This document shows, in pieces, positions 10,331-20,428 of a stretch of 64,000 nucleotides of DNA; within the stretch, counting starts at the first letter, position 1; the number at the start of each line of letters is the position of its first letter. The DNA is from Vandiemenella viatica (Eukaryota > Arthropoda > Insecta > Orthoptera > Morabidae). A model generated the notes under the pieces. The model made no database searches. It saw nothing but the letters and a program-made list of their open reading frames with translations, and was not told where the DNA came from. The stretch is from positions 192,156,685-192,220,684 of the forward strand of contig CM061914.1 of assembly GCA_031002005.1 (NCBI GenBank), given 5' to 3'. The translations under genes and the position numbers were made by a program.

Positions 10331-11149
10331 TCAATTAGCGAGTTAAACCCATTGCGTCACAATTAACTCAAAGCCAGTTGGACAAAGAAACTGAAACGAT
10401 GCATCAATCGCGTTCAACAAAGATGTTTACTAATTTGTGCAAAATTTTTTCATTAATTTCGTAGCTTTCCAACTTCAGATGCGACATACCCTATTTTACC
10501 TTCTGATTGCTAGAATTGCCTGGGATGATTGGGCTGATTTACCGCAACAGAATATTTCGTCTCCCCAGTGAGAAACGTGTCCCCCGAAGTATAATGAGAA
10601 TCCCGTCAGCCATTTCCAGAACGTAATTAAACGTAGGGTCACGCTCATTTATCTCAATAGGTGGCAGGTTGGGATTGACTTACACGCGCAGTGTGTTAAC
10701 CACCATATTTTTCTAAAAAAATATTATATATCTTAAATATTGCCATCAGTGAACAGTAACGAAAAGAAAGCACCAAACTGAGTGGAGAACCGCCGGCTTC
10801 AAATAAATTATGACCTGTTACTACGAACGGCGAAATACTCGAAGTGTCGCACTATTTCCATGTCCACAACTGAAGACTTCTCTTTGCGAACCTACTGAAA
10901 ACGAAAAAAAAGTGAACTTGATGTTCTTCTTTACACTTAATTCCTTTAACTAACGTATACCGTTTTATTTTACTGCACCTACTATATTTAACAAAACTTA
11001 TGGAATAAATACTTGTATTCAAAAAACAAAACCGAATAAAAACAGTGGTAGAGTAAACTTTGGTGAGCAATGCTTCTCAAATGCAGAGTTACTTGTGAAA
11101 TCGTGGTCAGTATAACCATGGAGGAAACCTCCATGAGTATAACCTAATT
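10331..11149. other. No recognised feature
   Basis: CpG-rich sequence with no open frame of interest. A hand count gave 27 CpG in 10381-10980, used as the left-side reference in the CpG comparison. Confidence 0.5.
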
Positions 11150-11153
11150 TTAA

Positions 11154-11741
11154 GGGGACACAGTCGCGAACAGGATCAAAAAAATCGATTTTTTATTTTT
11201 AGACTTGTTCGAAGCTCCAATTATTTAGCTGCAAAATGCCGTTTGTTTCATGCAAATTTGACGATTAGATTCGGAGTTATTAATTTTTTCGTGATGCGTG
11301 GTAATAGTGTGTCTGTATTGTAATGTACATTAGTTTCTCGTATATAAAACTTTTAGTACAGATTTTTCTCAAAACTACATTTTTTGATCTTCTGGTACAC
11401 TTTTCTCAAAAACTAAGACTGATAAAGACATCAGACTTTCAACATCTCTTGTTAATAAAATGATGATTAATAAGATAAAAAATGGGACCTGTCATAACAA
11501 CAAGAACAAACTAACAAGGTCCAAGGTATTTATAAAAAGTTATATTTCTTTGTCTTTTAGAACAAAAAATCATTAGTCATAAACTATATAAAATATATTA
11601 ACAAATCTTTATGTGATTTGCAGAAGATGTTTTATCTGTATACTGCGAAACTTTCAGGCCTGTATCTCCATTAGTTTCTTCATAAAGTGTACCTGAAGTT
11701 TGCTTGTTATCTTATAGGAGGTCCTTCGCGACTGTGTCCCC
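11154..11741. mobile_element. TTAA-flanked terminal-inverted-repeat element, 588 bp
   Basis: It is bounded by TTAA on both sides (11150-11153 and 11742-11745). Its ends are perfect inverted repeats: GGGGACACAGTCGCGAA and its complement. The interior is A/T-rich and non-coding. A TTAA duplication is typical of piggyBac-type integration, but the terminal bases alone do not prove the superfamily. Confidence 0.75.
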
Positions 11742-11745
11742 TTAA

Positions 11746-12394
11746 ACATAAGAATTACGTTTTAGCGCCACCTATTGGAATTAATTATATATAAAAATCT
11801 TTCGCCCCACCATAGTAACATTTCGTGTGAATATGGTTTGAATCGGTCTAGTGTTTAGGCCGTGATGATGCGATTTGGGCACGCCTATGATTTTATACAT
11901 AAAGATTTAAGAAACAAAAGGACTGACGGCTCTATATTGGAGCAAAGGATATGAAAATTGTCTGTGGTTTATGACTACCTTAGGAAGGTCCGGCCGAACA
12001 TGTGTATCATCGCAGATGGTAGAGGGCAGAGAGAGGCGTAGAAGAAGACAATATGGCGACAAAATATTGATTTTGGCAACATTACAACACGCTAGCATTG
12101 GATGAATACTGGCTGCTTAAGACTGTAGGACGATAAGATAAAAGCTCAGTAAGGTTCTGCATATTTTGTGAGTAGTATCAACTTGAAAACAAGGAGTCAG
12201 ACATTATTATAAGCGAAAGGAATATTGGAATGGTAACGGATAACATAAGCACAGGCAGCCAAAAATCAATCAGTAATGAAACATTTCTTTATATCTGTTC
12301 AACAAATCCATGCGGTTTTGTTTAGCATTCTTGTGTATGTATTTTTTTGGTGGAGTCGATATTTTCTAGATGGATAGTCAGTTGCGTGTCGCAA
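11746..12394. other. No recognised feature
   Basis: No coding region or repeat copy that I can identify. Confidence 0.4.
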
Positions 12395-12500
12395 CTCTGA
12401 ATTCATCTGGAGTAATTTGGGGAAACCATGGAAAGCCGAAACCTGGACGGTCTGATGGAGGTTCGAACCCTCGTCCTCCCGCTCAACAACGACGTTCAGC
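12395..12500 (-). mobile_element. SINE-2 partial copy (antisense)
   Basis: TTCATCTGGAGTAATTTGGG, AAACCATGGAAAGCC and the B-box complement GAGGTTCGAACCCTCG, diverged from other copies. Confidence 0.6.
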
Positions 12501-12602
12501 GAGTGTCTTATTATAACAGCTGTTGGAATTCTTGACATGTCAGTGACGTATTTTTGATTACTTCCTCCGTGTCCCACGTGGAAGAGAGATAAGGCTATGA
12601 AA

Positions 12603-12720
12603 CATTCTCGGGCCTGTTGCCGGGGTTGCGACACTAGCAAGTCGCTCTCCGAACCCGCCGGAAGATGAAGTCGCAGAGCAGCTTCGAAACGTCGCTTCCC
12701 CGGTGACAGGTCCGAGAATT
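12603..12720. repeat. Hairpin element with 22-bp arms and CGAAACGTC core
   Basis: The left arm ATTCTCGGGCCTGTTGCCGGGG (12604-12625) pairs with 12697-12719 with three mismatches. Between them lies GATGAAGTCGC ... CAGCTTCGAAACGTCGC: a GAAG/CTTC stem followed by GAAACG. This matches the core seen in other foldback elements here. Confidence 0.6.
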
Positions 12721-12857
12721 TTTCTTACAAATTTAGTTCTGTTTTATAATTTAAAGAAAATGGATGTGGATGAAAATGAACTGTTCCTACTCTGGGGCTG
12801 ACTGTGTTTGCCTTCCTGCGACTGCAGTGGGGTCGCACACGCCATGTTGCACATTAT

Positions 12858-14357
12858 CATCATTATTATTATTACTCTGCGATTAACTAAAAGTGGGTGG
12901 CGGAGGGTGCATTGCCCCAATCCTAATGTGTTACCATTTGTTCATAGGAAGGGATGTACGGGATATGGCAGGAGGCGCCCATGGGCTACTTTTAGGAACC
13001 ATCCCGGCACTCGATCTGGGAAAACCATGGAAAACCCAGATCAGGATGGACGGAGGGGTTTATCGGAATCTAAGATCTTTCGATGGATAACTCCTTCATA
13101 TTCCATTCCCTAACCGCTCGTCGAAAAGAAGAGTATAGAAATAAATCTGTTCTGGCCCTAATTTCTGTTATCTTATTTTCGCCGTCATTCCTAGATATGA
13201 ATGTTGCTGGTAGTGACATTTGTTTGCTGTCGTTCCGAAACAAGTCAGTCGTGAATTTTTCAATTAGCTTCTGTCGAGAGCAACGCCTTCGGTGCTCCAG
13301 GTCTTCCCAACCTAACTCCTTCAACGTCGCATTTACGCTTTCCCTCTATACAGGATGTTACAAAAAGGTACGGCCAAACTTTCAGGAAACATTTCTCATA
13401 CACAAACAAAGAAAATATGTTATGTGGACATGTGTCCGGAAACGCTTACTTTCCATGTTAGGGCTCATTTTATTACTTCTCTTCAAATCACATGGAATGG
13501 AATGGAAACACACAGCAACAGAACGTACCAGCGTGACTTCAAACACTTTGTTACAGGAAATGTTCAAAATGTCCTCCGTTAGCGAGGATACATGCATCCA
13601 CCCTCCGTCGCATGGAATCCCTGATGCGCTGATACAGCCCTGGAGAATGGCGTATTGTATCACAGCCGTCCACAATACGAGCACGAAGAGTCTCTACATT
13701 TGGTACCGGGGGTGCGTAGACAAGGGCTTTCAAATGCCCCCATAAATGGAAGTCAAGAGGGTTGAGGTCAGGAGAGCGTGGGGGCCATACTAGCGAAACT
13801 AAAATGAGCTCTAACATGGAAAGTAAGCGTTTCCGGACACATGTCCACATAACATATTTTCTTTTTTCGTGTCTGAGGAATGTTTCCTGAAAGTTTGGCC
13901 GTACCTTTTTGTAACACCCTGTATATACATGTCACGAATCGGGTGGCTCTTCTTTGGACCCTCTCTAATGCCTCCATCAACCCCTTTTGATGGGGACCAC
14001 ATACAGAACAACAATATTCTAAGTGAGGACGCACTAGTGACTTATATGCAATCGATTTAACTTCTGGAGTGCACTGTTTTAAATTACGACCTAGAAATCG
14101 GAACATACTATTTGCTTTCCCAATGCTGTCCTCGATATGCTCATTCCAAATTATTACGAATTGTTACTCCTAGGTATTTAGCGGAATCTACCGTTCTAAG
14201 GACAGTGCCATCAATTGTATATTCAGAGCTAAATGGTGTCACCTTTATACTCATATGCATGACTTGGGATTTTTTAGCGTTTAACTCCAACTGCCAGTCT
14301 TTACACCACGCAATTATTTTCATAATATCGTCTTGTAACAAAGCGCAGTCACATTGT
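12858..14357 (-). mobile_element. LINE-A 3' copy (CR1-type), antisense, interrupted by a MITE
   Basis: On the minus strand, about 14357-13922 encodes the late RT and thumb region (DCALLQDDIMKIIAWCKDWQ to KGLMEALERVQRRATRFV). After the MITE (13351-13921), 13348-13085 encodes MKELGWEDLEHRRRCSR and onward to a stop. The 3' UTR and a TAA-rich tail follow, ending near 12866 (antisense attattattattac). It is co-linear with 19715-20672 of the full-length copy. 5'-truncated and dead. Confidence 0.85.
13351..13921 (-). mobile_element. IS630-Tc1-mariner-type MITE, copy 1 (571 bp)
   Basis: It is flanked by TA (13349-13350 and 13922-13923) and inserted in LINE-A. Terminal inverted repeats of about 130 bp begin CAGGATGTTACAAAAAGG and CAGGGTGTTACAAAAAGG. 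The minus strand keeps the end of a DDE transposase: WPPRSPDLNPLDFHLWGHLK (the S-P-D-L-N-P motif near the last catalytic residue), then a tail ending ILANGGHFEHFL. The first two catalytic residues are deleted, so it would need a transposase in trans. Confidence 0.85.
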
Positions 14358-14519
14358 ACAGGACTGCACTCTCCGTGCCTTGTCTGGGGTTTGGGGAACT
14401 TAAAATGCAGCAACGCCAGAAGCGTTGTGTTGGATTGAACAGTTTCAAATCCAGTTGTAGAGATTGTGGCTGCAAACCAATCCCCAGGTGTTGTTCTTTT
14501 GATCCCTTGGAAGCGGCTC

Positions 14520-15435
14520 TTACTCCTGTTGGGCGAAGGCATTGTTTACCCAGTAGTATACATCACCTTTTTTTTTCTAACCGGACAACAGTTGTCGGAA
14601 CAGAAACCCATTAATCGGGGAGTGAGACAAGGATGTTGCCTATCGCCACTTCCATTCAGCATATATATAAACAAAATCATTAGCTACTGGCGGCAAAAAC
14701 CTCACGGCAGAAACAAAATAGACAGGCAGACATTACTATTTGTAGATGACCAAGTACTTTTTCCTAAATCAGAAGATGACTTGCAGAGATCCTTATATAA
14801 CCTCCATAAGACAGCAAAACAGCACAGCATGGAGATTTGCCTCAATAAAACCAAAGTTATGGCTTTCGTCGGGAAAAATCACAAAAGAATCAAAATTTCA
14901 ATAGAAAACACACACATAGAACAAGTAGCAGAATTTAAACACCTAGGTTACAACCTCACCTACACCCTAGAATCCGATATGAAACAAAATGCAACAAATT
15001 TCAAAAAAATTACAGGAATAATAAATAGCACCTTCAGACCATACCTAGTTCAACGGCACTCAAGAATCAGGCTGTATAACATCCTGGCTAAAACCTACAC
15101 TACTGTGCGCCTGTAAGGCCTGGACACTACGCAAAGGTGATGAGCGGAGACTAACGGCGGCTGAGATGCGATTCATGAGGAGAACAGCTGGCTACACATT
15201 ACGAGACAGAAGGAGATCTGGCGAAATCCTGAAAGAATCCAATTATCCAAACTGTACAAACTTACAGAGCATCTTGGACAGAACATGTACTAAGGACGAA
15301 GACTGACCGGATCCCACGAAAAATCCACATATTCCATCCCAGAGGCAGGAGAGATGTAGGAAGACCACCAGAAAGATGGACTGAGACCGTAACAGGCCAC
15401 CAGGCCTAATACAGGACAAGAAGAAGAAGAAGAGA
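14520..15435 (+). pseudogene. RTE-like LINE reverse transcriptase, 3' part
   Basis: From about 14600 the plus strand reads NRGVRQGCCLSPLPFSIYIN, then LLFVDDQVLFPKSEDDLQ (the F-x-D-D catalytic box with an unusual Gln after it), KHLGYNLT and a frame end at 15116. A second frame carries on WTLRKGDERRLTAAEMRFMR and RRTAGYTLRDRRRSGE. It ends in AAG repeats at about 15418-15435 (poly-A-like tail). The 5' two thirds are absent and at least one frameshift is present. Confidence 0.75.
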
Positions 15436-15890
15436 AGACCTTTTCTTCTATTCTGTTTCTTGTGTAGCCAGTCTATATTTGGTCTCTTCTGTAAACGTCA
15501 CGTAAGGATCATAAAGTAAACAAATAATCAACTTCATACCCGCGGTCTACAGGCGGTTTCAGCCAATCACCTTGGCGTACACCGGGACATTTCACAAACA
15601 ATAAGTACACTTATCATACACAACGCACAAAGTTACACGTTTCACACAAAGATGGCGACGCAGACTTTCCTCCAATGCGAACTCGGTTGCTCCGCCCTCT
15701 CATGAGTCACATTGGCCGCCTGTGTAACCAGGTGGCCAGTGCTGTCCTTGGTGGCCGAACTGGGGGGAAAAGAAATAAATTCATGCCACAAGATATTTCC
15801 ACTTAATCTTTTAAAAATACTGTCTCTCCTCATAGGAAAACTTTTATATTCAATTATCTCCATACATAATCATATATATACTATTTCTAT
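15436..15890. other. No recognised feature
   Basis: Unique-looking DNA with no coding or repeat assignment. Confidence 0.4.
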
Positions 15891-15891
15891 A

Positions 15892-16225
15892 AGGTGTTTT
15901 TTTTTTTGTCATAAGCCATTATTTTCCTTCATACTTAACCGAAATCTGTGAATGAGGTATCATTTTAAAGATTATGGTCTCCACTTCGGTCACATCATGT
16001 TCAAAGAAAACAATTTTCCGGAATTCGACCCTTAAAGGACAAAAATATTTTTATTTTTTTCTAAAAAATGTTTTTTTCCCGCCAACTATTTATGTCCCTT
16101 GATACCTAAACAAATCCGATACGCGAGGTATCAATTTAAAGACTGTCTTCGGTTTGGTCACATTACGTTTTGAGAAAGAAATTTTCGGAATTCGACCCTT
16201 AAAGGGCAAAAGTATTAAACACGAA
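15892..16225 (+). repeat. Two direct copies of a unit of about 165 bp
   Basis: GAGGTATCATTTTAAAGA ... GGTCACATCATGTT ... CGGAATTCGACCCTTAAAGG (first copy, to about 16037) is repeated as GAGGTATCAATTTAAAGA ... GGTCACATTACGTT ... CGGAATTCGACCCTTAAAGG (to about 16206). Divergence is modest. Non-coding. Confidence 0.75.
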
Positions 16226-16254
16226 CGTGAGAAAGAAGGCTTTCCCGGAATATC

Positions 16255-16403
16255 TTTGACACGAAATCTTCACAGGCTTGCCGCCGGATGATATTTTCAA
16301 AGGACAAGCTTTCGGCGGCTGGCTCTGCCGCCATCATCGGGTGCATCGTACTAGAACTTGAAAATATCATCCGGCGGCAAACCTGTGAAGATTTCGTGTC
16401 AAA
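16255..16403. repeat. Foldback hairpin, 46-bp arms with one mismatch
   Basis: The left arm 16255-16300 starts TTTGACACGAAATCTTCACA. The right arm 16358-16403 is its reverse complement except for one base. The 57-bp spacer contains GGACAAGCTTTCGG and TCATCGGGTGC. The arm sequence CCGGCGGCAAACCTGTGAAG resembles the ends of the 59842-60240 foldback (CCGGCTGAACACCCGTGAAG). It lies directly upstream of LINE-A. Confidence 0.8.
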
Positions 16404-16596
16404 CAGTAGCCAACTTTTGTGTGTGATTTAAATTGTGCTAGTTTTTGTCGTTATCTTTGAATATTTCCTGTTTAGGTAGTGTTCCAGTCAGTTGAGCCTC
16501 CGCAGCCGTAGCAGCAGTAGCCTTTGCAGCCGTTAGTACCGGTCGCCGATTTTTGTGTATTTATTTGTAGTTCGGTTTTTGTCTGTTTCAGGTGTC

Positions 16597-17523
16597 ATGA
16601 CTTGTGCAAAGTGTTCTGGTAGGCGTCTGGTTCTCGAGGAGATTCTTAATACTATGGCGTCTCTTCAAGCGCAGGTATGGAGCATCCTAGACGAGGAGCG
16701 GCAGTGCGTCGAAGAAATTCCGCAGCCAACTGCAGTGGAACCGGCAAGTTTTGATTTTGAGGTTCCAGTTGCAGAAAACATCTGGCATCGTGTGGATCGG
16801 AGAAAGGCGTCGAAATTCCCAATTAGCCGAAGGGAAAATGATACCTTGCCCCTAAGTAACGCGTTTTCTGTGTTGCAGGAAGTTGTAGATTCAAACGCGA
16901 ATGACCCAGAAGAGCAGCAGGGAAGATTTACCCGCAGACCCCGAGCCTTGCCAGGAAAAGGTTTACTGGTGATTGGCAGCTCCAACGTGCGACGGCTGGA
17001 GAAACCGCTACGGGAATTAGCCACGAAGAACGGTGCAGATCCTCATACTAACGTTCATTCCGTTTCTCTTTCAGGAGCAACCGTACCACGTGTCATGGAG
17101 GCCATTCCAAGAGCGATTAGGGAATCGAACTGCCGTCAGTTAAGAGTAGCTGCGCACGTCGGCACTAATGACTCGTGTCGTGTTTCTGTTCCAGATATAG
17201 TTAAATCCATGGACAAGATGGGCCGAAAGGCGTATGAAGCCGCCCGGGAAAATTCAGTTTCATTACAGTTCTCAATTTGCAGTGTGGTGCCGCGTGTCGA
17301 TTGTGGGGAGGCTGTGTGGTGGAAGATCTTTAATTTAAATAATAATTTGCAGGAGCTGTGTCGCAAAAACAACTGGGGCTTCGTCGACCTTCGTCCGATG
17401 ATAGCTGCCAGCTGGGACGCATTTGACAGGTCGGGCGTCCACTACACACCTAGAATGGCGTCCAAGGTGGCTGCTAAAATTTGGAACCGCCTTGATATGA
17501 ATTATTTTTTAGGAACAGCGTGA
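16597..17523 (+). CDS. LINE-A ORF1 protein, SGNH/GDSL-esterase-like
   Basis: ORF1 encodes about 308 residues from the ATG at 16597 (MTCAKCSGRRLVLEE). An upstream GTG at 16555 is in frame but less likely. The N terminus has a CAKC pair, a possible zinc or redox knuckle. The C-terminal half has the blocks of an SGNH hydrolase: LLVIGSSNVRRL (block I, nucleophile Ser in G-S-S-N), HVGTND (block III, G-x-N-D) and DRSGVHYT (block V, the D-x-x-H dyad). Esterase-type ORF1 proteins are known from CR1/L2-related LINEs and are proposed to act in RNP or membrane association; the exact role is unsettled. The frame is intact. It overlaps ORF2 by its stop codon. Confidence 0.85.
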   Translation: MTCAKCSGRRLVLEEILNTMASLQAQVWSILDEERQCVEEIPQPTAVEPASFDFEVPVAENIWHRVDRRKASKFPISRRENDTLPLSNAFSVLQEVVDSNANDPEEQQGRFTRRPRALPGKGLLVIGSSNVRRLEKPLRELATKNGADPHTNVHSVSLSGATVPRVMEAIPRAIRESNCRQLRVAAHVGTNDSCRVSVPDIVKSMDKMGRKAYEAARENSVSLQFSICSVVPRVDCGEAVWWKIFNLNNNLQELCRKNNWGFVDLRPMIAASWDAFDRSGVHYTPRMASKVAAKIWNRLDMNYFLGTA

Positions 17524-20039
17524 GGCCCGAGGATCCTTCATTTCACCGAAGAGGATGTGCTGATAACATAGAAGCTGGTCCCGGTAGTGATGGCGCGAAT
17601 AATTTTAATATTACAGCTCCAATTACTTCACCCGTTTACCGTCAGAGTGCGAGTATGAAAAATGCTATTTCAGACACAAATAACAATACGAAGCAGCTAA
17701 GGATAATGGTACTAAATTGTCGGAGTATTAGAGGGAAAGTAGCGGATTTTCACGCCTCAGTTGCGACTAATGATGTCGATATAATACTAGGAACCGAGAG
17801 CTGGTTGACGCCCGAAGTTGAATCTAGCGAAGTATTTGGCCCTCATTTCAATGTTTTTCGGAAGGACAGAACTGTCTCAATGGGTGGGGGTGTGTTCGTG
17901 GCCGTAAGTAAAACCGTTAATTGCTCTGTCGTAACTGAAACGGAAAATTTTTGCGAGTTAATATGGGTCAAGGTAAAAATTGGCAAAAATTTAAAGTTCA
18001 TACTCGGGTCTTTTTATCGACCTCCGGATTCTGATCTGGCTAACGCGGAATACTTCAGAGAGTCACTTAATAACATTTACAAAAAATTTCAAGGACATAT
18101 ATTGATCGTGGGTGTTGACTTTAACCTACCGTCGGTTAGGTGGGACACATACACGTTCAGGTTGGGTGGAAGAGATAGGTTAATAACCGAAACGTTCCTA
18201 GAATCATTTGCAGAAAGATCTCTTGAACAGATGGTCGAAGAGCCAACGCGGTGCGACAAAGATTCCTCGTCCATTCTGGATCTTTTTCTAATTAGCAATC
18301 CTGATATTGTAGATAAAGTTTGTATAGAAGACGGTATAAGTGATCACAAGGCGGTTGTGGTAACGTTAAACTGTAGTCTGAGTCTGAAGCATGACAAAGA
18401 GAAACTCGTGCTTTGCTTCGATAAGGCAAACGATGCGGGTATGGTTGATCACTTTGCGAAGAATTTTGAAACGTACATGCTAAATACAAATGTTGAGGAA
18501 CTTTGGTTTAATTTAAAAGAACTAATATGGACCGGTTTAAACAAGTTTGTTCCTAAGAAGTGTATTAAGGTCAGTAATAACTTCCCTTGGTTCAATAGGG
18601 AAGTGAAACGTTTGCTCAGGAGGCAAAGGCGTTTACATGCCGCGGTGAAAAAATCGGGGGATTCATCTAATCGTGCTAAATTAGTCCAGTTGCTTGCGGA
18701 AGTGCGTAAGGCAATGCGCGATACGTTTAAAGAATTCCAAGCCAGGAATTTATCCGAAGATCTCATTACTAATCCAAAAAAGTTCTGGTCGTATATCAAA
18801 GTAATAAGAGGCTCTCGTAAGGTTATGCCGTCGCTGATTAAAGAATTATCAGAAACAAGCGTAGAGAAAGCAGAAATTTTGAATGATATATTTAAAAAGG
18901 CTTTTACGATAGAAAACTCAGAGGAGATACCGATATTTAACAATCGTACCGACAAAATTATGAATGATCTCGCTCTTGATGTTGAGGGAATAACTAAACT
19001 GCTTATGAATGTAAAAACCAATAAGGCTCCCGGACCAGACGGTATTCCTACAAGATTCTACTCAAGATACGCAAAGGAAATTGCACCGTATTTGATGAAA
19101 TTGTATACCGTCTCTCTGGATCAAGGAAAAATACCAGCCGAATGGAAGACCGCTATCGTAACTCCAGTGTTTAAAAATGGGAATGTTAATGATCCTCAGA
19201 ATTATAGGCCGATCTCGTTAACTTCAATATTTTGCAGGATTTTAGAACATATCATCTATTCAAATCTCATGCGGTTCTTGGATGAAGGTGAGCTTTTAAA
19301 TCCAAATCAACATGGATTCAGGAAAGGCCGATGCTGCGAAACACAACTTGCACTTCTAATTCACGACTTGTGCCGAATTATAGATGAGCAATCCCAGGTT
19401 GATTTGGTTCTATTAGACTTTAAAAAAGCTTTCGATACTGTGCCTCACACTAGGTTACTTATGAAACTTCGCGGTTACGGCATATCTAGACAAATATGCG
19501 ACTGGGTTGCAGACTTCCTGAAGGGCAGAACACAGTGTGTAGTTCTCGACGGTGAGCGTTCATCACTTACTGAAGTGGGGTCTGGAGTTCCCCAGGGAAG
19601 CGTGTTAGGGCCACTGTTGTTTCTCATATACATCAATGATCTATGCGACATAATAGGGGGGATGAAAAGATTATTTGCCGATGATGCTATAATTTATCGC
19701 GAAATCAAAACCCAGGACGACTGCGCTTTGTTACAAGATGATATTATGAAAATAATTGCGTGGTGTAAAGATTGGCAGTTGGAGTTAAACGCTAAAAAGT
19801 GCCAAGTCATGCGTGTAAGTAAAAAGGTGACACCATTTAACTATGAATATACGATTAATGGCACTGTCCTTAGAACGGTAAATTCCGCTAAATACCTAGG
19901 GCTAACAATTCGTAATAATTTGTCGTGGAATGAGCATATCGAGAATGTAATGGGAAAAGCAAATCGTATGCTCCGATTTCTAGGTCGTAATTTAAATCAA
20001 GCACTCAGGAAGTTAAATCGATTGTATACAAGTCACTAG
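17520..20039 (+). CDS. LINE-A ORF2: APE endonuclease and reverse transcriptase
   Basis: The frame is open from 17520 to 20039. It has no ATG at the ORF1 junction: a GTG at 17520 overlaps the ORF1 TGA, and the first ATG is the SMKNAIS methionine at about 17655. The AP-endonuclease-like domain (about residues 60-290) shows MVLNCRSIRGK, LGTESWL, GSFYRPPDSD, GVDFNLPSVRW and DGISDHKAV. The reverse transcriptase (about 480-800) shows NKAPGPDGIPTRFY, NYRPISLTSIFCRILE, QHGFRKGRCCETQLAL, LLDFKKAFDTVPH, GVPQGSVLGPLLFLIYINDL and the catalytic FADDAIIY. No RNase H is seen, as expected for CR1. A frameshift near 20005-20015 ends the frame early (NQALRKLNRLYTSH, stop), so this copy is probably inactive or carries a sequencing indel. 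Confidence 0.9.
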   Translation: MRPEDPSFHRRGCADNIEAGPGSDGANNFNITAPITSPVYRQSASMKNAISDTNNNTKQLRIMVLNCRSIRGKVADFHASVATNDVDIILGTESWLTPEVESSEVFGPHFNVFRKDRTVSMGGGVFVAVSKTVNCSVVTETENFCELIWVKVKIGKNLKFILGSFYRPPDSDLANAEYFRESLNNIYKKFQGHILIVGVDFNLPSVRWDTYTFRLGGRDRLITETFLESFAERSLEQMVEEPTRCDKDSSSILDLFLISNPDIVDKVCIEDGISDHKAVVVTLNCSLSLKHDKEKLVLCFDKANDAGMVDHFAKNFETYMLNTNVEELWFNLKELIWTGLNKFVPKKCIKVSNNFPWFNREVKRLLRRQRRLHAAVKKSGDSSNRAKLVQLLAEVRKAMRDTFKEFQARNLSEDLITNPKKFWSYIKVIRGSRKVMPSLIKELSETSVEKAEILNDIFKKAFTIENSEEIPIFNNRTDKIMNDLALDVEGITKLLMNVKTNKAPGPDGIPTRFYSRYAKEIAPYLMKLYTVSLDQGKIPAEWKTAIVTPVFKNGNVNDPQNYRPISLTSIFCRILEHIIYSNLMRFLDEGELLNPNQHGFRKGRCCETQLALLIHDLCRIIDEQSQVDLVLLDFKKAFDTVPHTRLLMKLRGYGISRQICDWVADFLKGRTQCVVLDGERSSLTEVGSGVPQGSVLGPLLFLIYINDLCDIIGGMKRLFADDAIIYREIKTQDDCALLQDDIMKIIAWCKDWQLELNAKKCQVMRVSKKVTPFNYEYTINGTVLRTVNSAKYLGLTIRNNLSWNEHIENVMGKANRMLRFLGRNLNQALRKLNRLYTSH

Positions 20040-20428
20040 TACGTCCTCACTTAGAGTATTGTTGTTCTGTATGGGGTCCCCATCAAAAGGGGTTAATGGA
20101 GGCTTTAGAGAAGGTCCAAAGAAGAGCCGCCCGATTCGTGACAGGTATATATAGTTGGAGGGAAAGCGTAAGTGCGATGTTGAAGGAGTTAGGTTGGGAA
20201 GACCTGGAACACCGAAGGCGTTGCTCTCGACGGAAGCTAATTGAAAAATTCAAGACAGATGTATTTCGGAATGACAGTCAGAAAATATTGCTACCAGCAA
20301 CATTCATATCTCGAAATGACCGTGAAAATAAGATAAGAGAAATCAGGGCCAGAACCGATTCATTTCTGTACTCATTTTTCCCACGAGCGATTAGGGAATG
20401 GAATAGAAAGGATTTACCGGGCGAGTAA
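20040..20428 (+). pseudogene. LINE-A ORF2 C-terminal segment after the frameshift
   Basis: Coding similarity continues in another frame: SLVRPHLEYCCSVWGPHQKG, MEALEKVQRRAARFVTGIYS, LGWEDLEHRRRCSRRKLIE, DRENKIREIRARTD and a stop at 20428. Compared with the antisense copy near 14075, one base is missing around 20005-20015 (AATCAAGCACTCAGG here against AACAGTGCACTCCAG). Repairing one base would rejoin the frames. Confidence 0.85.

Noticed and set aside
13083..13745. Plus-strand open frame of 220 residues
   Set aside because: It is antisense to LINE-A and runs into the nested MITE; no independent coding evidence.
16555..16596. Upstream GTG start extending ORF1 to 322 residues
   Set aside because: The ATG at 16597 begins the Cys-containing N terminus; the upstream stretch contains a splice-like TTTCAG and reads as UTR.
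18449..19021. Minus-strand open frame of 190 residues inside LINE-A ORF2
   Set aside because: It is a shadow of the plus-strand reverse-transcriptase ORF, which carries all the recognisable motifs.
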